Shown here piece by piece: positions 34,283 to 43,190 of a stretch of DNA of 64,000 nucleotides. Position numbers and translations under genes: made by a program. Within the stretch, counting starts at the first letter, position 1. Each line of letters begins with the position of its first letter. The stretch is from SZUA-547 sp963669265. GTDB taxonomy: Bacteria > Pseudomonadota > Alphaproteobacteria > Rhodobacterales > Rhodobacteraceae. Below the pieces are notes generated by a model. The model did no database searches. It was given only the letters and a program-made list of their open reading frames with translations, and had not been told where the DNA came from. The stretch covers positions 2,232,001 to 2,296,000 of the forward strand of contig OY769916.1 in assembly GCA_963669265.1 (NCBI GenBank), written 5' to 3'.

Positions 34283-34507
34283 ATGTCCTGGTTGCCCAGC
34301 CTGATCACCGCAACGCCTGAGGAAGGCTACGACCTCGCGATCAAACTCTCTCGCATGGCCGTGAAAATCACCCAGCCGGATGATGACGCCCGCGCCCGAA
34401 TGCGGCCCGTCTACGCCAACAACGCCGACAGCCTGACTCAGGTGTCGCTGGTGGTGGCGACTAATTTTCAGACGGTCGCCGAAGCGAATGGGTACTGGAG
34501 AACCTGA
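34283..34507 (+). CDS. Hexameric tyrosine-coordinated heme protein (HTHP)
   Basis: A 74-residue protein. Its sequence, WLPSLITATPEEGYDLAIKL, SRMAVKITQPD, PVYANNADSLTQVSLVVAT and NFQTVAEANGYW, closely follows the Silicibacter pomeroyi protein as I remember it: a hexamer binding heme through a Tyr, with peroxidase and weak catalase activity. The heme ligand would be Tyr44 in PVYANNA. Size is normal and there is no signal peptide. A strong AAAGGAGAG precedes the ATG. Being divergent from an OhrR-like peroxide sensor supports a peroxide-defence role. Confidence 0.85.
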   Translation: MSWLPSLITATPEEGYDLAIKLSRMAVKITQPDDDARARMRPVYANNADSLTQVSLVVATNFQTVAEANGYWRT

Positions 34508-34524
34508 CGCCGCTGGCCGATCGG

Positions 34525-35244
34525 TCAGGCGCGCTTGAACACCAGGTAATGCGGCGTGCGCCCTTCGCGCAACGCCTTCGCCTCATACCGCGTGCCCGGC
34601 CACCCGGCCCAGGGCGTGCGCCAGTCCGCCGCCCGCTCCGCCGTCCAACTGAAATCGGGATGATGGTGCGCCGCCTCTAGAGCGTGCCGGGCGTAGTCCG
34701 GAATGTCGGTCGCGACGCGCAGCTCCGCCCCCGGTCGCATGACGCGCGCCAGCGCATCCAGATTGTCAGCGCTCACGAAGCGGCGTTTGTGATGCCGAGT
34801 CTTCGGCCACGGATCGGGATAGAGCAGGTATACCCGGCCCAGCGCGGCCTCCGGCGTCACGTCCAGCAGATCGCGCGCGTCGTGGGGGTGGATGCGGATA
34901 TTGCCCAGTCCGTCGCGCTCTATAGCAGCCAGGCATTTGGCGACGCCGTCGATATAATGCTCGCAGCCGATCAAGCCGATCTCGGGATTCGCTGTCGCCT
35001 CCGCGACCAGATGCTCGCCGCCGCCGAACCCGATCTCCAACCAGATATCGCGCGCGCTAGGAAAGAGCGCTGCAAGATCGATCGGTCGCCGCGCCGGATT
35101 CTTCCCCGGGTCGGCGCCCGGCACCGAGATTGTCGGCAAAAGCTCTTCCATCAGCGCCTTCATGCCGGGGCGCAGCGCATGGCTTCGCCGCCGTCCGTAA
35201 AGATTTCGGCGCGGTGGATCAGAGTGGGATGCGTCTTCGGCCAT
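34525..35244 (-). CDS. trmB: tRNA (guanine-N7-)-methyltransferase TrmB
   Basis: Methylates G46 of tRNA with SAM. The 239-residue protein has the SAM motif WLEIGFGGGEHLV (68-80), GCEHYIDGVAK, the catalytic YLLYPDPWPKTRHHKRRFV stretch, and the end GWPGTRYEAKALREGRTPHYLVFKRA. All are intact. The last 80 bases exist again in diverged form 940 bases downstream. The gene starts 39 bases after lnt, on the same strand. Confidence 0.96.
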   Translation of the reverse strand: MAEDASHSDPPRRNLYGRRRSHALRPGMKALMEELLPTISVPGADPGKNPARRPIDLAALFPSARDIWLEIGFGGGEHLVAEATANPEIGLIGCEHYIDGVAKCLAAIERDGLGNIRIHPHDARDLLDVTPEAALGRVYLLYPDPWPKTRHHKRRFVSADNLDALARVMRPGAELRVATDIPDYARHALEAAHHHPDFSWTAERAADWRTPWAGWPGTRYEAKALREGRTPHYLVFKRA

Positions 35245-35283
35245 CGAGCGTATATGGGTCCAGCGGAGGAATGCGCCGGGCTT

Positions 35284-36876
35284 CTAGTCCTCACGCGTCG
35301 CGGCGTCAACGCGCCGGAACAGGATCGCCGCCCCCAATAGCGCGAGAATCACTAAGCCGATGATAGGCCAGTCGCCAATCCGCGCATACAGCGTACGGGA
35401 CAGCTTTGGCGGCAAGAGCGCATCGAACGCGCCGGTCTGGCCGAGCGGCAAACTCTCCAAAATCTCTCCGCGAGGGCCGATCACCGCGGAAATCCCGGTA
35501 TTGGCGGCCCGCACTAGCGGCAGGCCGGTCTCGATCGCGCGCACCCGGGCCTGCGCCAGATGTTGCGGCGGCCCGATCGAGGCGCCGAACCACGCGTCAT
35601 TGGTCACCTGCAATAGCCAAGCCGCGCCGACCGAAGCGGCGGCCACTTCATGCGGGAAAATCGCCTCATAGCAGATCAGCGGCGTGAAGGGCGGCGCGCC
35701 GGGCGCCGAGATCGGACCAACATGATCGCCGGTCCCGAAGCCGCCGCGCGTGTCGACCAGCGCCTGCAGGCCGATCGCGCTGAACAGCGGCTTCAGGGGC
35801 AGATACTCGCCGAACGGCACCAGATGGCGCTTGTCGTATCGCGCCGCCGGCTCGCCGCCATTGTCCAGCACGACGACACTGTTCCGGACCGAGCGCGCGC
35901 CGTCCGCCCCCTCGACGATCCGGAGCGAGCCGAGGATCAGGCTGGCCTCCCCGGGCAATGCCTCGGCGATCATCTCCCGGGCTTGCGGCTCCCGCTCGAT
36001 ATAGAACGGCACCGCGGTTTCCGGCCAAAGCACGATATCCGGAACGGGGTCGCCAGCCCCGCCGCTGGTCAGATCCAGAAGGCGGTCGAAAATCCATCGC
36101 GCGTTCTCAGGCTTCCATTTCTCGACCTGCGGAATATTGGGCTGCACCACCCTGAGAAGCGGCCCGCCGGGCTCGGCTGAAATCGACTCATGAAGCCGGG
36201 CCGCGCCCCACGCCCACATTCCGACCAGCGCCGCCGCAGCCAGCGCCGGGGCGACCAGCGTGGCTTTCCGATCCAACCGGATGGCGGCGGGAAGCGCGGC
36301 GGCGAGCAGGGTCAGAAAGCCGACGCCATGGGGTCCGATCAACGCCGCGCCCTGCATCACCGGCGTCTCCACCCAGACATAACCGGGCAGCGCCCAGGGA
36401 AACCCTGTCAAGACATGAGATCGCGCGACTTCGAGCAGCGTCCAGGCGGCGGCGAGCGCGACGACGCCCCAGATTTCCGAGCCGCGTGCGACCCGATGCG
36501 CCAGCCAGAACGCCGCGCCCCAAAAGAGCGCCAATCCGGTGGCCAGAAACAGGATCGCAAAGGGCGCCATCCAGCCATAGGTGGCCGCATCGACCAGAAA
36601 CGCCTCTGCGACCCAATAGAGCCCGGCGGCGAAAAAGCCGGTTCCCGCAGCCCAGCCCACAGCGAACGCGCCCCGTCCGCAGCGCACCCTCAGCACAAGC
36701 GCGGTGATGACGGGAATCGCAAGGAAGGCCAGAGGCCAGAAGCCATACGGGGGCTGCGCGAAAGAGAGAACTGCTCCTGAAAAAGCGGCGAGGACCAGCC
36801 TTCGCCAGCCCCTAAGCGTGACGAGGCGGGCGAGAAACGAGACGCTCGCCGGGTCTGCGGCCGACTTGAGGGTCAT
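35284..36876 (-). CDS. lnt: Apolipoprotein N-acyltransferase Lnt
   Basis: Inner-membrane enzyme adding the third acyl chain to lipoproteins. The 530-residue protein has about six N-terminal and one C-terminal membrane segments around a periplasmic nitrilase domain with the triad Glu (LWPETAVPF), Lys (YDKRHLVPFGEYLP) and Cys (TPLICYEAIFP). QVTNDAWFG and ANTGISAVIGPRG are conserved loops. It follows corC by 10 bases in the usual miaB-phoH-ybeY-corC-lnt order. Confidence 0.96.
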   Translation of the reverse strand: MTLKSAADPASVSFLARLVTLRGWRRLVLAAFSGAVLSFAQPPYGFWPLAFLAIPVITALVLRVRCGRGAFAVGWAAGTGFFAAGLYWVAEAFLVDAATYGWMAPFAILFLATGLALFWGAAFWLAHRVARGSEIWGVVALAAAWTLLEVARSHVLTGFPWALPGYVWVETPVMQGAALIGPHGVGFLTLLAAALPAAIRLDRKATLVAPALAAAALVGMWAWGAARLHESISAEPGGPLLRVVQPNIPQVEKWKPENARWIFDRLLDLTSGGAGDPVPDIVLWPETAVPFYIEREPQAREMIAEALPGEASLILGSLRIVEGADGARSVRNSVVVLDNGGEPAARYDKRHLVPFGEYLPLKPLFSAIGLQALVDTRGGFGTGDHVGPISAPGAPPFTPLICYEAIFPHEVAAASVGAAWLLQVTNDAWFGASIGPPQHLAQARVRAIETGLPLVRAANTGISAVIGPRGEILESLPLGQTGAFDALLPPKLSRTLYARIGDWPIIGLVILALLGAAILFRRVDAATRED

Positions 36877-36886
36877 GATTTACGGA

Positions 36887-37867
36887 TCATTCCGCCGGGG
36901 TCCGCCCGCTGGCCGCGCCAAAGCCCGACAGCGCCACGCGCAGCCGCTTGATGCGGCGCGGGTCGGCGTCGACGATCTCGAATTCATAGCCTTGGGGATG
37001 GGCGATCACCTCGCCGCGCTCCGGCACACGGTTGGAAAGCGTGAAGACCAAACCGCCGAGCGTGTCGACATCCTCCTCCCAATCCTCGGGCGTCAGGGTG
37101 ACGCCGGCCGTCTGTTCAAAATCGGGTATCTCGGCGCGGGCGTCGCACAGCCAGACGCCAGGACGCTCTTCGATCACCGCGTCCTCTTCGGCCTCGTCAT
37201 GCTCATCCTCGATATCGCCGACGATCTGCTCCACCAGATCCTCGATAGTGACCAGACCATCGACGCCGCCGAATTCATCGACCACCAACGCCATATGGAT
37301 CCGCGTCGCCTGCATGCGTTTCAACAATGCGCTGGTCGGCATCGACGGCGGTACGAACAACATGCGCCGGACGTAATCCTTGAGTTGGAATTCCTTTTCG
37401 TCGCTATCGGCGCCGAAACCCAGCGTCACCGCCAGATCCTTCAGATGCGCGAAGCCGATCGGGTCGTCCAACGTCTCGCGATAGACAGGCAGCCGCGACA
37501 GAGAGGCCTCGCGAAAGGCCTCCTTCACCTCATCCAGAGTCGCATCGACAGAGATCGCCACGATGTCGGCGCGCGGAACCATGACATCGACGATCTTGAG
37601 ATCGTGAAGCTTGAGAACATTGATCAGCATCGCCCGTTCGGCGACGCTGCGCGGATCGGCGGGGCCGGCGCCATTGTCAAAAAGATGCTCGATATTCGGC
37701 TCGCCATTCGCGCCGTGATGCGGCTCGATCGCTTCCGCCGCGCGTCTCAGCCAACGGGCGAGGACCGAGCTACTCGATCCTTCGTCATCCGCGCCGCTTG
37801 CGCTTTCATCCGCTTGTTTGGGCGCCGCGCCATGCGCGTCGCGGGACTCGCCCGATTTAACGTCCAT
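36887..37867 (-). CDS. corC: CorC/TlyC-type CBS-domain protein
   Basis: A 326-residue protein with a hydrophilic N-terminus, a CBS pair (about 90-215: VMVPRADIVAISVDATLDEV, SRLPVYRETLDDPIGFAHLK, HMALVVDEFGGVDGLVTIED) and a C-terminal CorC_HlyC domain (from about 235: LGGLVFTLSNRVPERGEV). There is no membrane part. Homologues are named for magnesium/cobalt efflux; the real role is unsettled. It sits between ybeY (5-base gap) and lnt. Confidence 0.93.
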   Translation of the reverse strand: MDVKSGESRDAHGAAPKQADESASGADDEGSSSSVLARWLRRAAEAIEPHHGANGEPNIEHLFDNGAGPADPRSVAERAMLINVLKLHDLKIVDVMVPRADIVAISVDATLDEVKEAFREASLSRLPVYRETLDDPIGFAHLKDLAVTLGFGADSDEKEFQLKDYVRRMLFVPPSMPTSALLKRMQATRIHMALVVDEFGGVDGLVTIEDLVEQIVGDIEDEHDEAEEDAVIEERPGVWLCDARAEIPDFEQTAGVTLTPEDWEEDVDTLGGLVFTLSNRVPERGEVIAHPQGYEFEIVDADPRRIKRLRVALSGFGAASGRTPAE

Positions 37868-37872
37868 CTCTC

Positions 37873-38445
37873 CTACCCGTTGCGGTCCGTCGCCATGGTC
37901 ATCTCTGCGCCGGTCCTTTCCATATAGGGATCGGGAAGGCCAGCGCGAAGTAGCGCCGCGGTCTCGATCCCCTCCATCAGACGCGCATCCGCGTCAGTTT
38001 CGTGATCATACCCCAAAAGGTGCAAAACCGCGTGTGCGATCAGATGCGTCGTATGATGCGCCGCCGTCTTGCCTTGCGCGGCGGATTCGGTCAGCACCGT
38101 CTCGCGCGCCAGCGCGATGTCGCCCAGAAACACCGGCGGGCCCGCTCCCAAAGCCTCGGGGCGCGGCGGCGCTTCGCCCTCAGCCGCAGGCGAGAGGTCA
38201 AATGCGGGCCATGAGAGCACGTTGGTCGCCGCCGCCTTGCCGCGAAAATCCTGATTGAGCGCGGCGATCCGCGCGTCATCCGTTAAGAGCACGCTGATCT
38301 CGATGCTCTGGTCCGGGTTCTCATCCGGCTCGAGACCGGCGCCCGCCAGTGCGATCGTCGCCGCTTCTTGCGCCAAGGCCTCGCAATCCTCAGTGATCTC
38401 CCGCCAGGCCGCGTCGTCGACCAAAACCTCAATCTGCAGAGCCAT
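37873..38445 (-). CDS. ybeY: Endoribonuclease/rRNA maturation factor YbeY
   Basis: Zinc-dependent RNase for 16S rRNA 3'-end maturation. The 190-residue form starts MALQIEVLVDDAAW. It has TNVLSWPAFD, FLGDIALA and the metal site HLIAHAVLHLLGYDHETDADA. The open frame reaches 38511, but that part is Arg-rich and out of family. ATG 38445 lies 17 bases inside phoH, so the two are coupled. Confidence 0.95.
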   Translation of the reverse strand: MALQIEVLVDDAAWREITEDCEALAQEAATIALAGAGLEPDENPDQSIEISVLLTDDARIAALNQDFRGKAAATNVLSWPAFDLSPAAEGEAPPRPEALGAGPPVFLGDIALARETVLTESAAQGKTAAHHTTHLIAHAVLHLLGYDHETDADARLMEGIETAALLRAGLPDPYMERTGAEMTMATDRNG

Positions 38446-39502
38446 CGGCCCCCTCCGGCGCGGTCTCGGACGGGTCGGCCGCCTCTCGCGCCGCTTTCTG
38501 CGCGCCGTCATAGGCTTCGATGATCCGCGCCACCAACGGATGCCGCACCACGTCGCTGGCGGTGAACCGAACCGTGTCCACGCCTTTCACGCCGCTCAGC
38601 AGCGCCAGCGCCTGCTTGATGCCCGATCTAGTGCCCGGCGGCAGATCGATCTGGCTGGGATCGCCGGTGATCGCCATACGCGACCCCTCGCCCATCCGGG
38701 TCAGGAACATCTTCATCTGCATTTCGGTGCAGTTTTGCGCCTCATCAAGAACGACAAAGGCGTTGGCCAGCGTGCGCCCGCGCATAAAGGCGAGCGGGGC
38801 GACCTCGATCCGCCCGTCCTCCATGTAGCGCGTGATCTGCTTGCCCGGCATCAGATCGTTCAGCGCGTCGTAGAGCGGGCGCAGATAGGGATCGATCTTC
38901 TCTTTCATGTCGCCGGGCAGAAAACCCAGCCGCTCGCCCGCCTCGACCGCGGGACGCGACAGGATGATCTTGTCGACGCGGCCTTCCAGAAACATCGAGA
39001 CGGCGGCGGCGACCGCCAGATAGGTCTTGCCGGTGCCCGCCGGGCCGACTCCAAACACCATTTCCTGTTTGAAGAGGGCTTTGACATAGGCGCGCTGAGC
39101 GGCGGTGCGCGGCTCCACGACCTTCTTCTGGGTGCGGATCTCCACCCGTCCGCCCGCGAACAGCTCCAACTGACCGGGGCCGGCGGCGCGCTCCTGCTCA
39201 GGCGAGGTCGCCATGCGGATCGCCGCATCCACATCGCCGCTTTCAACCTGCCGGCCTTCCTCCAGTCGGCGATAGAGTGCTTTCAGCGCCCCTTCCGCCG
39301 CCGCGCAGGAATCCTCAGGACCGTGGATCGCCAGCAAATTTCCCCGGCGCAGGATCTGAACCCCGAATCCTTCCTCGACCGCCGCCAGATTGGCGTCGAA
39401 TCCGCCGCAAAGATCGATCAGCAACCGATTATCGGGAAACTCGACCAGCGCCTCGCGCACGGTCTCCGCATGGGGTTGTTCTAGAACGGCTTTCTGGGCC
39501 AC
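38429..39502 (-). CDS. phoH: PhoH-family ATPase
   Basis: A 357-residue PhoH-like protein. It has an N-terminal KH-like part, then the ATPase with Walker A GVGPAGTGKTYLAVAAAV (about 151-168), ILSRPAVEAGERLGFLPGD, AFVVLDEAQNCTEMQMKMFL (Walker B) and MAITGDPSQIDLPPG. Probably an RNA helicase-like partner of YbeY, whose gene it overlaps. The Pro/Glu/Asp-rich C-terminal tail is not conserved. Confidence 0.95.
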   Translation of the reverse strand: MAQKAVLEQPHAETVREALVEFPDNRLLIDLCGGFDANLAAVEEGFGVQILRRGNLLAIHGPEDSCAAAEGALKALYRRLEEGRQVESGDVDAAIRMATSPEQERAAGPGQLELFAGGRVEIRTQKKVVEPRTAAQRAYVKALFKQEMVFGVGPAGTGKTYLAVAAAVSMFLEGRVDKIILSRPAVEAGERLGFLPGDMKEKIDPYLRPLYDALNDLMPGKQITRYMEDGRIEVAPLAFMRGRTLANAFVVLDEAQNCTEMQMKMFLTRMGEGSRMAITGDPSQIDLPPGTRSGIKQALALLSGVKGVDTVRFTASDVVRHPLVARIIEAYDGAQKAAREAADPSETAPEGADGSAD

Positions 39503-39611
39503 GCCTGCTCCGATCGGGTCATTCAGACCGCCTTTAAAGCGAGAGTGGCGCGCTCTGCGCCTGCGGGCAAGAAAAAACTCGGCTGAACAACCGCCGCACT
39601 TTGCAATTCAC

Positions 39612-41150
39612 TCATGAGATCGGCGACGACCGGCACTCCGCACGAAGATCCGCTGCGTCGAAATCGGGGGCCGCGCCAACCTGCTTGATTTCATACAACC
39701 GGTACCAGATTCGCAGGGCATCGACCGGCTCTCTCTCGATTGTCCAGCCGCGCGCGGTCAATCCGGCCGAGAACCTGAACAGATCGTCCCACTCTTCGCT
39801 GACCAGCAAATAGCGTGCGCCGGATTCCCTCGCCAGCCAGGCCAGGGCGTCGCCATGCCAGTCGTCCCCGCCACTGGCGCGCGCCAGTTCGTTCACCTGC
39901 GCGGCGCAGCGGGTGCGGAGACCGACTATATCGACCAGCGGCCGTTCCAGAACAAGCCCGAACGTGCCGATGTCATGCACCAGTATCGGGCGTTCCGGAT
40001 TGGGCAGAGCGGCGATGATCTTCGCCCAACTTCGGCGTTCATTTTCAACGTGATCAATCGATTTGAACTGATCGTCAACACCCCGGATCAGCGGCACCGT
40101 GTTGAGAACGCATGCAACGAGGATCACAGCCTTCGCAACAGTGCGGGTGGGCGCGCGCGTGCAACCCTGCGCCAACGCTAGTCCCAGTACCGGCACAGGC
40201 GCCAGAATGTAGAAATACCGGTGGAAATCGACATGCGATGCGACGGGGATAATAAGATACAAGGCGACCACGATGACACAGGCATAGAGAAAACACAGCC
40301 CACCCAGCGTTCCGCGAAGGAACAGAAACCCTATCGAGACCGGCGCAAAGAACGCCAGAAAATCGACGAGGTCGGCGATGAAACTCGGCGAGGACGCTCC
40401 GTGTAGCGCGAAGAACGCGGCTTTCGCCGACGCCGTGCCCGGAAGCAAAGAACCGGAAAGCGCGACCTGAGCCGCGCTCAGCGACAGGGCCACGCCGGCC
40501 GCCAGCACAATTTCCGCAGCCGCGCGTTTCAATTCGCTTCGGTCGGTCAGAAGCGCAAAAGCGCGTGGAAACATGATCACCGCCGACAACACCGCCAGTT
40601 CCGGCCTCAGAAACGGCGCGAGGCCAGCGAGCGCTGCGATCAGAAACCCTCGTCCACCGCCTAGTCGCAGCGCGATCATCCATGTCGCCAGCGCAACGCT
40701 CCAGCCGGTCTCAAGCCCATTCAGATAAACCGGAACAGGCATGCCCATCGTTATCGAGGCCAAGCCCAGCGCAATCGGCCAAGGGCCGCTCATTCCCGCC
40801 CAATGGCCCATTCGCACGACGCCAAGCGCACTGACAGCCACCGCCGCCCAGGAAAGCGCCCAAAGGGCCAAAACGGGATCCATGATCTGGCCAAGCAGCG
40901 CGACAACCATCGCATGCAACGGGCTGGTGGATCCCAAAAGAACCGGTGCATCTGGAAAAGCGAGGTCCGGCTTGCTCAAGGCCGCCGCATTGTTCAGTAC
41001 GATGTAAGCGTCATCCAGACGAAACCCGATTCCATAAATTGACGTCGTAAGGAGGGCGAGCGCAAAGACGATTGCAACTACGCAAATCTCGCCGATTAGA
41101 TGCGGTATGCTTAGTTCGAGCGCGTCATCAATGCGACGGCTCGATTTCAA
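39612..41150 (-). CDS. GT-C type membrane glycosyltransferase-like protein
   Basis: A 512-residue protein with about ten membrane segments over residues 20-350, followed by a soluble C-terminal domain (about 360-512). An acidic motif RLDDAYIVLNNA sits in the first extracytoplasmic loop at about 43-55, the place of the catalytic Asp in polyprenyl-phosphate-sugar dependent GT-C enzymes. Donor and acceptor are unknown. The start is a TTG at 41150 whose TTGA overlaps the miaB stop. It interrupts the usual miaB-phoH adjacency and reads less GC-rich than its neighbours by eye, so it may be a late arrival. Confidence 0.65.
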   Translation of the reverse strand: MKSSRRIDDALELSIPHLIGEICVVAIVFALALLTTSIYGIGFRLDDAYIVLNNAAALSKPDLAFPDAPVLLGSTSPLHAMVVALLGQIMDPVLALWALSWAAVAVSALGVVRMGHWAGMSGPWPIALGLASITMGMPVPVYLNGLETGWSVALATWMIALRLGGGRGFLIAALAGLAPFLRPELAVLSAVIMFPRAFALLTDRSELKRAAAEIVLAAGVALSLSAAQVALSGSLLPGTASAKAAFFALHGASSPSFIADLVDFLAFFAPVSIGFLFLRGTLGGLCFLYACVIVVALYLIIPVASHVDFHRYFYILAPVPVLGLALAQGCTRAPTRTVAKAVILVACVLNTVPLIRGVDDQFKSIDHVENERRSWAKIIAALPNPERPILVHDIGTFGLVLERPLVDIVGLRTRCAAQVNELARASGGDDWHGDALAWLARESGARYLLVSEEWDDLFRFSAGLTARGWTIEREPVDALRIWYRLYEIKQVGAAPDFDAADLRAECRSSPIS

Positions 41151-42484
41151 CTTAGCCGCCCCGCCAGCGAATTCGGCTTGGCCTCTTCGATCCGGACTTC
41201 GACGATTTCGCCCTTCAATGCTGGATCGGCGTCCAGATGCACCGCCTGCAGATAGGGCGAGCGGCCGACCATCTGTCCGGCGTTGCGGCCCGGTTTCTCG
41301 ATCAGCACCGGCAGAGCGCGCCCGACGCAGCTTTGCTGGAACGCCGCCTGCTGTTCGCCCAAAAGCGCCTGCAGGCGCTGAAGCCGCTCGGACTTCACAT
41401 CCTCGGCGACCTGCTCCGCCTCCGCCGCAGGAGTGCCGGGGCGCGGCGAATACTTGAACGAAAACGCGCTGGCGTAATTCGTCTCACGCACGATCGTCAT
41501 CGTATCTTCAAAATCCGCCTCGGTCTCGCCGGGGAAACCGACGATGAAATCGCCGGACAGGGCGATATCGGGTCGCGCCGCGCGAATGCGCTCAATCAGG
41601 CGCAGATAGCTCTCGGCGGTGTGCTTGCGGTTCATCGCCTTCAGCACCTTGTCCGACCCCGCCTGAACCGGCAGATGCAGATACGGCATCAGCTTCTCGA
41701 TCTCGCCATGCGCCGCGATCAGGTCGTCGGTCATATCGTTGGGATGCGAGGTGGTGTAGCGGATCCGTTCTAGCCCGTCGACATCGGTGAGCGCCCGCAC
41801 CAGCCGCGCCAGCGACCATTCAGATCCGTCCGGCCCTTGTCCGTGATAAGCGTTGACGTTTTGGCCCAGCAACGTGATCTCAACCACCCCGCGCGAGACC
41901 AGATCGCGCGCCTCCGCCAACAACCGCTCCGCCGGGCGCGAGACTTCCGCGCCGCGGGTATAGGGCACCACGCAAAAGGCGCAGAACTTGTCGCAGCCCT
42001 CCTGCACCGTCAGGAACGCGGCGGGCGCCCGCTTCGCTTTCGGCGCTTCCGGCAGAAAGTCGAACTTGTCCTCTTCCGGGAAATCCGTGTCGATCAGACC
42101 GGTCTCACCCTTTGCGGCGCGCTCAGCCATCGCCGGCAGCCGGTGATAGGCTTGAGGGCCGACCACCAGATCCACCAGGGGCTGGCGCCGCTGAATCTCC
42201 GCGCCCTCCGCCTGGGCGACGCAGCCCGCGACGGCGACCGTCATCTCGCCGCCTTCGGCTTTCTTCGCCTCCTTCAGCGCGCGCAGGCGTCCCAATTCGG
42301 AATAGACCTTTTCGGCGGCCTTCTCACGAATATGGCAGGTGTTGAGGATCACCAGGTCCGCCCCGTCCGGCGTATCGACGTTTTCATAGCCCGACGCGGC
42401 CAGCGCCGAGTTCATGCGCTCGCTGTCATAGGCATTCATCTGACAGCCATAGGTCTTGATGAACAGCTTCTTCGGCGCGGTCAC
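41147..42484 (-). CDS. miaB: tRNA-2-methylthio-N6-dimethylallyladenosine synthase MiaB
   Basis: Radical-SAM methylthiotransferase acting on A37 of tRNA. The 445-residue protein has the N-terminal UPF0004 domain with three cluster Cys (TYGCQMNAYDSERM, NTCHIREKA, AGCVAQ), the radical-SAM CxxxCxxC in QEGCDKFCAFCVVPYTRG, the HPNDMTDDL and GDFIVGFPGETEADF motifs, and a C-terminal TRAM domain. First gene of its operon, behind the mucR terminator. Confidence 0.97.
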   Translation of the reverse strand: MTAPKKLFIKTYGCQMNAYDSERMNSALAASGYENVDTPDGADLVILNTCHIREKAAEKVYSELGRLRALKEAKKAEGGEMTVAVAGCVAQAEGAEIQRRQPLVDLVVGPQAYHRLPAMAERAAKGETGLIDTDFPEEDKFDFLPEAPKAKRAPAAFLTVQEGCDKFCAFCVVPYTRGAEVSRPAERLLAEARDLVSRGVVEITLLGQNVNAYHGQGPDGSEWSLARLVRALTDVDGLERIRYTTSHPNDMTDDLIAAHGEIEKLMPYLHLPVQAGSDKVLKAMNRKHTAESYLRLIERIRAARPDIALSGDFIVGFPGETEADFEDTMTIVRETNYASAFSFKYSPRPGTPAAEAEQVAEDVKSERLQRLQALLGEQQAAFQQSCVGRALPVLIEKPGRNAGQMVGRSPYLQAVHLDADPALKGEIVEVRIEEAKPNSLAGRLS

Positions 42485-42520
42485 GATGGTCAGCTCCCCG
42501 GCGCAGCGCTCTGCGCATGA

Positions 42521-42553
42521 AAAACGGCGCGCCGAGCCCCTGCTCAGCGCGCC
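42521..42553 (-). terminator. Rho-independent terminator of mucR
   Basis: A long GC stem (42526-42537 with 42542-42553, one T-G pair) and GTTTTT after it on the minus strand, about 60 bases past the mucR stop and just before miaB. Confidence 0.8.
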
Positions 42554-42613
42554 GCCCTTCTAATCCTCTTGCGCCCTCGCCGCAACTCAGCCGAGCGGCG
42601 GACGCAACGCGCG

Positions 42614-43045
42614 TTATTTCTTCGCGGCTTTTTTCCGGCCGCCGCGATTGCGGCCGAGGCCGATTTTTTTCGCCAGCGCCTGACGGGTCGCCGCGTAGTT
42701 CGGCGCCACCATCGGATAGGTCGACGGCAGGTTCCAACGCTCGCGATATTCTTCCGGCGTCAGGCCATGCTCGGTCGAGAGATGCCGCTTCAGCATCTTC
42801 ATCGACTTGCCGCATTCAAGGCAGATGATCGCGTCGTCGGAGATGGACTTCTTGATCGAAACCGCCGGCTTCAGCTCTTCGACTTCTTCGACGACTTCGA
42901 CCGTCAGCGTCTCCAGCGTCTCGAACACGGAATTAATCAGCGACGGAAGCTCCGCCATCGGCACCGGATTGTTCGACACATGCGAAGACACAATCTCGGA
43001 GGTCAGCGCAAGAAGCTCGGCTTTATCGCCAGAAAGAGAAGACAT
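42614..43045 (-). CDS. mucR: MucR/Ros-family zinc-finger regulator
   Basis: A 143-residue global regulator of the alphaproteobacterial MucR/Ros type (exopolysaccharide, motility, virulence and cell-cycle genes in other species; silences AT-rich DNA). The zinc finger IICLECGKSMKMLKRHLSTEHG gives ligands Cys75, Cys78, His88 and His93, followed by GLTPEEYRERWNLPSTYPMV and the basic tail GLGRNRGGRKKAAKK. The N-terminal oligomerisation helix is acidic. It has an AT-rich upstream region and its own terminator. Confidence 0.95.
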   Translation of the reverse strand: MSSLSGDKAELLALTSEIVSSHVSNNPVPMAELPSLINSVFETLETLTVEVVEEVEELKPAVSIKKSISDDAIICLECGKSMKMLKRHLSTEHGLTPEEYRERWNLPSTYPMVAPNYAATRQALAKKIGLGRNRGGRKKAAKK

Positions 43046-43190
43046 TCGGATTACCTCATTTTCGGCTATTGCGTGGAAGCGCTGCGCCGCCTGTCTTTAG
43101 AAGTCCCTTTTAAGAGGGGCAATTTGGCGCTTCACTTTTCACAAGATCTACTTGATGTCAAATATTGAATCGGCAAGGCGTGTTATAGCC

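Noticed and set aside
43150..43165. TTGACA on the minus strand as mucR -35 box
   Set aside because: No acceptable -10 hexamer at 16-18 bases; the match alone is not enough.
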